Part shown: one piece after another, positions 1-5,832 of the stretch
How positions within the stretch are numbered: position 1 is the stretch's first letter
Layout of the letters: each line of letters begins with the position of its first letter
Assembly: GCA_030667105.1 (NCBI GenBank)
Contig: DAOUWN010000062.1
Location: 1-8,920 of the forward strand
Origin: Deltaproteobacteria bacterium
GTDB taxonomy: Bacteria; Desulfobacterota; Desulfobacteria; C00003060
DNA length: 8,920 nt
Direction: 5' to 3'
The notes under the pieces: generated by a model
The model's input: only the letters and a program-made list of their open reading frames with translations
Database searches by the model: none
Told to the model about the DNA's origin: nothing
Translations under genes and position numbers: made by a program

Positions 1-12
1 CAGATTAACATC

Positions 13-31
13 TTTCACCCAATGGGTGAAA
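13..31. repeat. Short perfect inverted repeat
   Basis: Eight-base arms TTTCACCC and GGGTGAAA around AAT. It sits at the left edge of repeat copy A, close to the window boundary. It has no T-run on either side, so it is not a convincing terminator. It may be part of the repeat element. Confidence 0.5.
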
Positions 32-124
32 CATAACATTCGCCCCTATTGACGCGTTATCCTTTTGTTAACAGCCAGTTAAGGCTTTTCAACCGGGAAC
101 CGTGAACGTTGAACCGCTCAACCC
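21..124. repeat. Dispersed repeat, copy A
   Basis: Aligns without gaps to 6483-6586 (copy B), with 81 of 104 positions identical by hand count. The right part consists of degenerate GAACC heptads. Homology to copy B stops at 124, within a few bases of where the receptor coding sequence loses homology to its family (about 127). A short inverted repeat, TTTCACCC-AAT-GGGTGAAA, lies at 13-31 on its left edge. Both copies lie at the 3' side of a TonB receptor gene and in the same orientation. The repeat is non-coding and may be a MITE-like or recombination-active element. Confidence 0.75.
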
Positions 125-1453
125 GGGATTCAGTGTCTCAGAAATTTGCCATTCATCCTGCAGATAGAGGGATTTGTAACGGACTGTCTTGTTAATAAAC
201 TTTGTGCTCGCAGGATCAGGATTTATAACACAGGAGTCTCTCGATTCTTCCCTGTATTCGCCTCCTCCCACAAGGACGTGATCTTTATGTATGGAATAGA
301 TCGTCTCTGCTTCGTATCCTGTAAAATTGACATCAGCGCTGAATTTTTTGTTGACCGGCGCCTTGAAATTAAGGGCGTTTGTGCGATTGCGTTTTTCATA
401 CTCAGACCTGTAGGCCCTAAGCTTTATCATCATTTCGTCTGTGGCCAGATATTTGATATCCGCGCCGTAACCATACCTCTTGTTGTCGTCCACGGATTTT
501 ACCGGCGTGTCCATGATCAAGGCGGCAGGAGGCATCTGTCCCGGTCTCGGCTTCTTGGACGCGCCTCGATAAGTACCTTTCCTGTCTTCCTCGAAATAGT
601 AAAAGTCTATTGCCGCCTTGAATGCATCAGTGAAGTCATACTCCAGAGATGCGCCGGTATTCAGCACTTCTGCATCGTCCCTGTAAGTTACATCAACAAC
701 TCCGGTTTGACCGTGCGGATCATCTGTTGGTATTGGCTGATTGTTGTTCGGATTTAACGCCTTTGAGTTATATGATTCTGTTTCAGTATACGGGTTCGCA
801 TTGTTATAGTTAGCAAAAAGAGTATATCCCAATTTATCGGCTTTTCCCATCAGGCTGAAGCCTGATGTATATGTTTCTCCTTCGCTGTAGTCGTTCATTC
901 CTCCTCGCAAATCGATACTGCCATGGATTCCTTCCTTTGGTTTCTTTGTGATAATATTGATGACCCCACCAAGAGCATCCGAACCGTAAAGAGTGCTCAT
1001 AGAGCCTTTGACGATCTCAATCCTCTCTATGAAGTCCACTGGAATCCTGTCCATCTCATAGGGTCTTTCGCTCTCACCGGCAAGCCTCTTTCCGTTTAGT
1101 AGAATAAGTGTCCCATTTGGCCCCAGACCCCTGATCGATATAGCGCTCTTAGATTTTGAGCTGGGATGGGGAAAACGCGCATATTGCATGGTTAGTCCCG
1201 GTGTCTTTTCAATGACGTCCTTTAGTGTAGTGGCGCCCATTCTTTCTATCTCCACCGAAGTAATTACGTCAACTGATGCAGCCACCCCTTCCACATTTTT
1301 TTCTGTCTTGGTGGCTGTAATGACATATACGGGTTCTATCTCAATGACCTTATCCGTTGTCTCAGCGTTATCCTCTGCTAATGCAATAGCCGGCAAGTTA
1401 ATAAGAACCAAAAAACCAATGGAAATCATGATCAAAAAAGCGTGTTTCGTCAT
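89..1453 (-). CDS. TonB-dependent outer-membrane receptor, 3'-truncated (probable pseudogene)
   Basis: The product of 454 aa has a signal peptide (about residues 1-26, ending ALA before ED), a TonB-box-like segment EPVYVITA near 40-47, and a plug domain with the usual IRGLGPNGTLILLNGKR and LYGSDALGGVINIITKK motifs. The first part of the beta-barrel follows, up to YLQDEWQISETLN. Full-length relatives, including the intact paralogue in this window, are about 635 aa, so roughly 200 barrel residues and the terminal aromatic are missing. The last 12 codons encode PGLSGSTFTVPG and lie in a dispersed repeat; the intact paralogue continues at this point with LVLGVRFDEHSE. The ATG at 1453 is chosen because AAAGGTGA lies 5 nt upstream; the GTG at 1462 falls inside that ribosome binding site. 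A receptor without its closing strands should not insert properly, so the gene is probably dead, although a mis-assembly at the repeat could give the same picture. The substrate cannot be read from the sequence; iron complexes, heme or corrinoid are typical of the family. Confidence 0.88.
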   Translation of the reverse strand: MTKHAFLIMISIGFLVLINLPAIALAEDNAETTDKVIEIEPVYVITATKTEKNVEGVAASVDVITSVEIERMGATTLKDVIEKTPGLTMQYARFPHPSSKSKSAISIRGLGPNGTLILLNGKRLAGESERPYEMDRIPVDFIERIEIVKGSMSTLYGSDALGGVINIITKKPKEGIHGSIDLRGGMNDYSEGETYTSGFSLMGKADKLGYTLFANYNNANPYTETESYNSKALNPNNNQPIPTDDPHGQTGVVDVTYRDDAEVLNTGASLEYDFTDAFKAAIDFYYFEEDRKGTYRGASKKPRPGQMPPAALIMDTPVKSVDDNKRYGYGADIKYLATDEMMIKLRAYRSEYEKRNRTNALNFKAPVNKKFSADVNFTGYEAETIYSIHKDHVLVGGGEYREESRDSCVINPDPASTKFINKTVRYKSLYLQDEWQISETLNPGLSGSTFTVPG

Positions 1454-1458
1454 AGTGG

Positions 1459-1466
1459 TCACCTTT
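1459..1466 (-). promoter_or_regulatory. Ribosome binding site of the truncated receptor
   Basis: AAAGGTGA on the minus strand, 5 nt before the ATG at 1453. It overlaps the alternative GTG at 1462, which therefore cannot be the used start. Confidence 0.65.
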
Positions 1467-1491
1467 GAGTTATTTCATATAAATCGATGTA

Positions 1492-1623
1492 ACCGTTCAC
1501 GGGTTTACCGTTCAGGGTTACTTTTCTTTCGTTGGCCTTGCTTGTAGGCTGGCAAGTATTTTCAGATTTTCGGTGAACCCTGAACCCTAACCTCTGAACC
1601 TCTGAACCTTGAACCTTTGAACG
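1492..1623. repeat. Intergenic inverted pair of GAACC heptad repeats
   Basis: The left arm (1492-1520) holds two ACCGTTCA..GGGTT units. The right arm (1574-1623) is a run of six to seven TGAACCC/TGAACCT units with a period of 7, occasionally 8. GTTCAGGGTT at 1510-1519 is exactly complementary to AACCCTGAAC at 1576-1585, so the arms could pair around a loop of about 56 nt. It fills most of the 200-bp gap between the methyltransferase and the truncated receptor. It may end the upstream transcript or simply be a dispersed repeat; there is no clean hairpin plus T-run. Confidence 0.6.
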
Positions 1624-1653
1624 CTTACAAATCGACAAATGTCTTTTTGTGGT

Positions 1654-2463
1654 TCACTTCTTTATCCCCACCATAACTATGGCCGCCAGATGTTGGCCAT
1701 ACCTGCTGAATACACCTCTCATGGCGGATATCCGTTTGCGGGCCTCCGCGTTCTTCATGACATTGCATACAAAGCGCAGCGCCCCGCAAAGCCCTTCATC
1801 CTGGACGAGACGTTTCGGTGTCAGCAAGGCCATAGGGGCCGTTGCCACCACTTTTGTTGCAAATCCTTCCGATCCCAGCAGATCGCGCCATTCAGGGACT
1901 GTTATCGGATTTGCACTAATATGTATCGCCTTTGAGAGGGCCTTTTGGATTTCCTGCCTGACGCTTTGTTCTATATCGTCGGGGAACAGGCACATTTCGT
2001 GGATACCGTATCTTCCCGCTTGCTTCAGCAATCTGTATGCTTCGCCTATGATTTGTCGTTTGTGCCTGTCCATGTGCATGGTGAGCATGGCTTCGCCGTA
2101 AACCACTGTGGCTGAGCCTGCGGGAAGTCCTGTGTCTTTGGCTGTCCCTTCCAGACACCTTTGCCCTGATCCTGTTAAGTAGGAACGTACGACAAGGGCT
2201 GCCTTATCATCTCTTTCCACGGCAGCATAGGAAAGCGGATTGCGGGCCAATGTAAGCCTTGCCGTGACCCCAAGGCCCGGGGCAAACTCCACCACTTCAT
2301 CTCCATGGCCTATTGCCAGAAACTCCACCATCCGTCCGGTCAGCTCAACACCTCCGGGACGAAGTACCTTTTTGCCCATCCTTGCCAGGACCCAGTGCCC
2401 CTGCATGGTCCTAAAAGCAGATTCTTCTGACGAGAGAATTCCTTCCAAGCGTTGTGCACTCAT
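1654..2463 (-). CDS. Class I SAM-dependent methyltransferase
   Basis: The protein has 269 aa, no signal peptide and no membrane segment, so it is cytoplasmic. The SAM-binding motif I is VVEFAPGLGVTARL (residues 57-70). Motif II is AAVERDD, whose E83 is the likely ribose-binding acid. A post-motif segment GSATVVYGEAMLTM (117-130) and the strand EAYRLLKQAGRYGIHE (141-156) follow the UbiE/Methyltransf_11 pattern. The N-terminal segment LARMGKKVLRPGGVELTGRMVEFL matches small-molecule methyltransferases. The ATG is preceded by AAGAGGAC at suitable spacing. It starts 48 nt after the octaheme cytochrome gene ends, on the same strand, so co-transcription is likely. The substrate is unknown: a quinone, a porphyrin or heme derivative, or a toxic metalloid are all possible, and nothing here decides among them. 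Confidence 0.85.
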   Translation of the reverse strand: MSAQRLEGILSSEESAFRTMQGHWVLARMGKKVLRPGGVELTGRMVEFLAIGHGDEVVEFAPGLGVTARLTLARNPLSYAAVERDDKAALVVRSYLTGSGQRCLEGTAKDTGLPAGSATVVYGEAMLTMHMDRHKRQIIGEAYRLLKQAGRYGIHEMCLFPDDIEQSVRQEIQKALSKAIHISANPITVPEWRDLLGSEGFATKVVATAPMALLTPKRLVQDEGLCGALRFVCNVMKNAEARKRISAMRGVFSRYGQHLAAIVMVGIKK

Positions 2464-2493
2464 GATTAGTCCTCTTATTACTTATCCGTTTAA

Positions 2494-2516
2494 CCTTCAG
2501 CCTTCAGCCTTCTACC
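2494..2516. repeat. CCTTCAG heptanucleotide tandem repeat
   Basis: Two exact CCTTCAG units and a third diverged unit (CCTTCTA) followed by CC. It sits between the cytochrome and methyltransferase genes, and its last unit supplies the cytochrome stop codon (CTA, TAG on the minus strand, at 2512-2514). It is unrelated in sequence to the GAACC heptads but has the same period. Confidence 0.65.
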
Positions 2517-3618
2517 TATCCACTTTTTTTTTGCTTACATCACGCAGGACTTGCTGAAGGTGCAGCCATTTTTTCAATACTCCCTCCGGATACTGGTGAA
2601 ACGCATTGATATAGAGACCCATTCTCTGGGCATGGACTTCGTTTCTATAGAGCCAGAACAAATCCTCTTCGTTTATCTCACCGCTTTCCAGCAGTTTCTT
2701 GGCCGTCATCGCAATATTATTTGCAATGCAATTCGCCTTCTTGAGCACCTGATCACACTTATCAAGTTCCGCTTGGCAAAATGATCTGGCATGGCAGCCG
2801 GAACATATATCGAGCATATCGTTTCTCAGATCCTGCCACTCGGCCAGGGTCGTCCTGTGGCTGTTGGGCGCCAGAATCGGACCGAGTGTTGAAAGATAGT
2901 CAATTACTCCTTGCTGACACTCTGCATGTCTTTCATCAGGTTCTTCCTTGCGGACACCAAAAAAGCCCCACGATGTTAATACCTTGTGATTTCCATTATT
3001 CATATGACAGGTCGCACAGGTCGGACTTCTTCCTGTGAGCCCCTCTGCCCGGTAGATAGCCCCGTGTTTGGAGTTATAGTAAGATTCATATTGTGGATGA
3101 TTGTCCACATGACACGGAAGACACGCCTCAGGCCTTTTTGCTTCATCCGGAGAAAACCTGTGCCTGGTATGGCAGGCATCACACTGTCCGCCCTTTTCCC
3201 CCATCGTGAGGTGGCATACGGCACAGGATTTTTCCACGATATCCGGCGCCTTTTTCCACAACTTTTTCGCCATGTTGCCTGTGGTCAATGCCACCTCGCA
3301 CAATGCGTGTTTTCCCTCCCGGAACTGCTTTGCCTGGCTGTCATGACACCTTTCGCATGTCGAGATGCTCGGTCTTTTGGCCATGGCAGAATCATCGGAT
3401 TTCGTGTGGGCATCACCATGACAGGTATCGCAGTCAAGGCCCTTACTGTACATCTTCGACCGCTTCCAATCAGCTACAAGGCCCGGATTTTGCTTCTCGT
3501 GACAGCAAATGCACGAATTCTGTTCAGCATAAGCAGGTGGCGCATGCACAGTTGCCAACAGAATTACTAAGATCGACAATCCGACCTTGACAGTATTGTG
3601 CCGCGGTGCAAAAAGCAT
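2512..3618 (-). CDS. Octaheme c-type cytochrome of the hydroxylamine oxidoreductase (HAO)-like family
   Basis: The precursor has 368 aa with a signal peptide (residues 1-31, ending PAYA before EQ), so it is periplasmic. Eight CXXCH heme-attachment motifs start at residues 36, 63, 88, 132, 146, 166, 201 and 272. The block [53 protein letters not shown] is the conserved core of octaheme HAO-like proteins (PF13447 type). This family includes ammonia-oxidising HAO and the reductive epsilon-HAO, which converts nitrite or hydroxylamine. At 337 mature residues it is shorter than classical HAO, mainly at the C terminus, and it shows no clear C-terminal membrane helix. Reductive nitrogen chemistry is the more likely role in an anaerobe, but this is inference. 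An unusual point is DWKRSKM before heme 2, where the family usually has His in place of Met56. The ATG at 3618 is chosen over a TTG at 3720 and an ATG at 3639 because AAGGAAGGTGG lies 5 nt upstream. An FNR-type box lies about 220 bp upstream. Confidence 0.9.
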   Translation of the reverse strand: [368 protein letters not shown]

Positions 3619-3623
3619 GAAGG

Positions 3624-3634
3624 CCACCTTCCTT
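3624..3634 (-). promoter_or_regulatory. Ribosome binding site that fixes the cytochrome start
   Basis: AAGGAAGGTGG on the minus strand, 5 nt before the ATG at 3618. This start gives a standard signal peptide, whereas the TTG at 3720 would add 34 residues overlapping the small ORF in another frame. Confidence 0.7.
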
Positions 3635-3664
3635 TGCATCAGATAGTCTTGTTCCTTGCAGCCA

Positions 3665-3739
3665 CTACTCTTTGTTTGCGTAATCGTTCCAGTCAAATGC
3701 TGTAAGCTTTTCAATCTCAAAGAGATCTTGCTCAGACAT
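3665..3739 (-). CDS. Small ORF, 24 aa, upstream of the octaheme cytochrome
   Basis: An ATG at 3739 preceded by TTAAGGTGATGATT (Shine-Dalgarno AAGGTGAT) opens 24 codons ending in TAG at 3665-3667. The peptide starts MSEQDLFEIEKL and ends FDWNDYANKE. It is acidic, has one Trp and no Cys, and has neither a signal peptide nor a membrane helix. It lies between the FNR-type promoter and the cytochrome ATG, with a 46-nt gap to the latter, and should be the first translated unit of that transcript. I do not recognise it. It could be a leader peptide that couples or gates cytochrome translation, a small partner protein, or a chance ORF. The good ribosome binding site and position favour translation; conservation in relatives would decide. 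Confidence 0.5.
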   Translation of the reverse strand: MSEQDLFEIEKLTAFDWNDYANKE

Positions 3740-3815
3740 AATCATCACCTTAAATGCCCACTTCCGGGGCCGTTCAAGGTGCAATTATCCATTCGTCCAC
3801 ATTTCCAATCAACTG

Positions 3816-3821
3816 GATATA
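3816..3821 (-). promoter_or_regulatory. Candidate -10 element of the cytochrome operon
   Basis: TATATC on the minus strand, 20 nt downstream of the FNR-type box. No good -35 hexamer is apparent, as expected for a class II activated promoter. TATCCA at 3814-3819 would give the canonical 22-nt gap and is an alternative. Confidence 0.4.
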
Positions 3822-3841
3822 ACAAAACACAATACATTTCC

Positions 3842-3855
3842 TTGATTGAAATCAA
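3842..3855. promoter_or_regulatory. Perfect FNR/DNR-type operator TTGAT-N4-ATCAA
   Basis: The sequence TTGATTGAAATCAA matches the FNR/DNR/NNR consensus at all ten specified positions. On the minus strand it is followed 20 nt later by TATATC (3816-3821), and about 70 nt further by the small ORF's ribosome binding site. A start site near 3807-3810 would put the box centre at about -39 to -42, the class II activator position. The neighbouring regulator carries the E-x-x-S-R recognition helix that reads TTGAT half-sites. The box therefore probably activates the small ORF, octaheme cytochrome and methyltransferase under low oxygen or nitrogen-oxide conditions. Confidence 0.75.
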
Positions 3856-4103
3856 GAAAACGACTTATTTAGCAAAATAGATGCAGTTACGATAACATTA
3901 GGAGGGAGGCAGAGGGGACTATGGATGAAGCGGTGCCCTTGGCGTGGGAATAGCTAATATTCTCCAGATCGCGCCGGGTGCTGTCGTCGATGTTAAGGAT
4001 TGAAACAGAATGTTCGTGAGGTGATATGTGCCCCTTGTTGAGTTAAAGAAAGACATCCACTAAAATAAGGATTAAAACATTACAGCACAGGCAAGGGATT
4101 GTT

Positions 4104-4847
4104 TCATCTGCCGGTGACACTGGCACCAAATCTGTGAATTCCGGTATCAAGGCCAAATCCGCAATTATTGATAAATTTGCCGGAATCGCGGAAATTATCC
4201 CATTGTCTGAGAAGGTGGATCTCTTTACCTTTGATGGTGATAATATTCTCGTCAACTAATTTTCGAAGCATGCGGGAGAATGTCTCCGGGGTGATTCCGA
4301 GCAAAAGAGCGATTTCGCCCTTGGGTACCGGGAATTTGAAGGATCGAGAATGTTCTTGTCCTGCAAGGTAATTTAAATAATTAAGGAGACGCTCTCTGGG
4401 GCAGCAAATAGCCAAGTCTTTGATACTGTTCAAATAGACCTTTTGCCGTCTGGCAATATATTGGAACATGCGTATTGTAAAATCAGGGCGATCGCGGAGC
4501 ATGCCGCAGACTCCATTGATATCAACAGCCAGTGTTTCGACACGTTCCAAACAGATGGCGCTAACAGGATACCGCCCTTCCATGAGTAATACGAGCCATC
4601 CAAAGAATTCCCCGGGGCGGACAAACTTGATTGCCACCTCCCTGCCTTCCATGTTCGCCCTAAAAAGCTTGATACTGCCGGAGGCAAGAAAGTAGCCGAA
4701 CTTGCCTTCTTCTCCTTCATGAAAGAGAAACTCTCTTTTTTTCCTGGCGTGGAAATGGGTGATCTTCTCCATGTCGTGACGGACGCGGTCATCGACTTTG
4801 CCGAAACAGGATTCAATCAAAAAAGAGAGGGCGGAGTTCTTGTCCAT
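4104..4847 (-). CDS. Crp/Fnr-family transcription regulator (DNR/FNR-like)
   Basis: A cytoplasmic DNA-binding protein of 247 aa. The cyclic-nucleotide-binding-like sensor fold covers about residues 25-115 (FLFHEGEEGKFGYFLASGSIKLF, then VRPGEFFGWLVLL). A dimerisation helix spans about 117-148. The winged helix-turn-helix is KGEIALLLGITPETFSRMLRKL (176-197). Its recognition helix has E188, S191 and R192, the E-x-x-S-R pattern of FNR that contacts TTGAT half-sites. The N terminus has one cysteine (C14), not the cluster of FNR, so an oxygen-labile 4Fe-4S cluster of the FNR type is unlikely. A heme or NO sensor of the DNR/NNR kind, or a cysteine-based sensor (C99, C114, C148, C149), is possible. 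It is the last gene of a three-gene operon, starting 1 nt after the preceding stop codon without a clear ribosome binding site, which implies translational coupling. About 25 C-terminal residues extend past the usual end of the domain. Confidence 0.9.
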   Translation of the reverse strand: MDKNSALSFLIESCFGKVDDRVRHDMEKITHFHARKKREFLFHEGEEGKFGYFLASGSIKLFRANMEGREVAIKFVRPGEFFGWLVLLMEGRYPVSAICLERVETLAVDINGVCGMLRDRPDFTIRMFQYIARRQKVYLNSIKDLAICCPRERLLNYLNYLAGQEHSRSFKFPVPKGEIALLLGITPETFSRMLRKLVDENIITIKGKEIHLLRQWDNFRDSGKFINNCGFGLDTGIHRFGASVTGR

Positions 4848-4848
4848 C

Positions 4849-5832
4849 TCAGTCAGCCAGGGCCACCGTCCACTGCCGCAAAATGGCGGGGTACTCGATT
4901 ACACTCGAATCCACGTAGAAAGGCAGACTGTAGATGGCCTGATTCCTGATGGCAGGCACCATGGCCAGAGCCGGATTGCTCTTGGCCTGAACAGAGAGGA
5001 CTTTTTGCACGGCAAAGGCGTCCCCTGTCATGATAATGACGTCAGGCTTGGCCTTGATCAGACCGTCGAGCTTTCTGATAATGAAGTGGCCCTTGTCGAC
5101 CTCGGTCTTTGGGGTCTTTACGGCGTCGCCTACGTTGATGCATCCGAGAGGGTCGAGCAAGAAGCGGTCGGAATACCCCCCTGGCATCTCGATCCTGAGA
5201 AAGGTCTTGCCGGTCTGAGGTTGGTACACACCGGAAATAATCAGCACTTTTTTCGCCGGCTTTGTTTCGGGCAAAGCAGCTTTCGCCTTGACCAGGGCCT
5301 TGTTGTAGTCCTCGATCAGGGCATCGGCCTTGGACTCGCGTCCCACCAGCTTTGCGGTCTGGCGGATGGCCGACTCAAGTCCTTCTGAAAAATCGACATA
5401 TTCGATGGTCAGTCCCTTGCCGGCCAGCAAAGGGACGACATCCTCCGGCTTGACCTCTGGTTTATACAGACAGTAGTTCGAATGCTTTTCAATAATGATT
5501 CGCTTGATGCCGAGTTTTTCCGCGGTTTGAGGCACGATGGTTTTTCTTTTTAGAGTCACGCAGTTGGGACAGCCGAGCGACTGGATCATGGCTTTGAGTT
5601 TGTTGTTGCAAAGTGGCCACATGGCACAGCGTACGACCATTGCTTCCGGAACAACACCCAGGTTGTAAGCAATGTCCACCACCCGATCGCCAATGATAAT
5701 AGCCTTAATCTTTTCCGGTGGTTGTGCGCATTTTGCCTCAGCCCATCCGGAAAACAACAAGAGCGCTATAAGGCCGATTGCGCACATGAAAGCAGGTCTT
5801 TTCAAATCTGTTTGTCTGATAATTTTATCCAT
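4849..5832 (-). CDS. Cysteine-rich periplasmic substrate-binding protein (Peripla_BP_2/TroA-like)
   Basis: The protein has 327 aa with a signal peptide (about 1-33, ending AEA before KC). The layout is that of the FecB/BtuF class of binding proteins: an N-terminal Rossmann-like lobe starting KIKAIIIGDRVVDIAYNLGVVP, a long linking helix (about 156-187), and a C-terminal lobe with KKVLIISG and KPDVIIMTG. These proteins capture iron complexes, heme, corrinoids or metals in the periplasm and hand them to an ABC permease; no permease or ATPase is in this window. The mature part has seven cysteines (35, 69, 75, 88, 91, 121, 231), including RCAMWPLC and GCPNC, which is unusual for the family. They suggest a thiol-bound metal, disulfides or bound heme. 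The start overlaps the upstream gene's end by 8 nt (ATGGATAA) and has AAGGAAA upstream. The next gene, the regulator, begins 1 nt after its stop, so ligand binding and regulation may be linked. Confidence 0.85.
   Translation of the reverse strand: MDKIIRQTDLKRPAFMCAIGLIALLLFSGWAEAKCAQPPEKIKAIIIGDRVVDIAYNLGVVPEAMVVRCAMWPLCNNKLKAMIQSLGCPNCVTLKRKTIVPQTAEKLGIKRIIIEKHSNYCLYKPEVKPEDVVPLLAGKGLTIEYVDFSEGLESAIRQTAKLVGRESKADALIEDYNKALVKAKAALPETKPAKKVLIISGVYQPQTGKTFLRIEMPGGYSDRFLLDPLGCINVGDAVKTPKTEVDKGHFIIRKLDGLIKAKPDVIIMTGDAFAVQKVLSVQAKSNPALAMVPAIRNQAIYSLPFYVDSSVIEYPAILRQWTVALAD

Larger units (their letters stand above)
3740..4103. other. Intergenic region carrying the FNR-type promoter
   Basis: About 364 bp between the stop of the Crp/Fnr gene and the small ORF. 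The half near the small ORF holds the FNR-type box and -10 element. The other half (about 3890-4100) has no convincing minus-strand gene. On the plus strand there is a G-rich AGGAGGGAGG tract, a 10-codon ORF at 3921-3953 and a short open stretch at 3929-4003, treated separately as a weak observation. No terminator hairpin with a T-run is visible after the regulator gene. Confidence 0.6.

Noticed and set aside
146..757. Plus-strand open frame of 203 codons
   Set aside because: Antisense to the well-supported TonB receptor, with no family motif.
1574..1623. CRISPR array
   Set aside because: Units are contiguous 7-8-mers with no spacers and no cas genes nearby.
2986..3570. Plus-strand open frame of 194 codons
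   Set aside because: Antisense to the octaheme cytochrome gene, whose eight CXXCH motifs establish the minus strand as coding.
3619..3720. Upstream TTG (3720) and ATG (3639) as cytochrome starts
   Set aside because: The TTG would run through the small ORF in another frame, put 34 residues before the signal peptide, and has no better ribosome binding site. The ATG at 3639 has only a weak, distant AAGGAAC. The ATG at 3618 has AAGGAAGGTGG and a clean signal peptide.
4104..4847. Classical oxygen-sensing FNR with a 4Fe-4S cluster
   Set aside because: Only one cysteine lies in the N-terminal region; the four-Cys pattern is absent.
4798..5388. Plus-strand open frame of 196 codons
   Set aside because: Antisense to the binding-protein gene and no recognisable domain.
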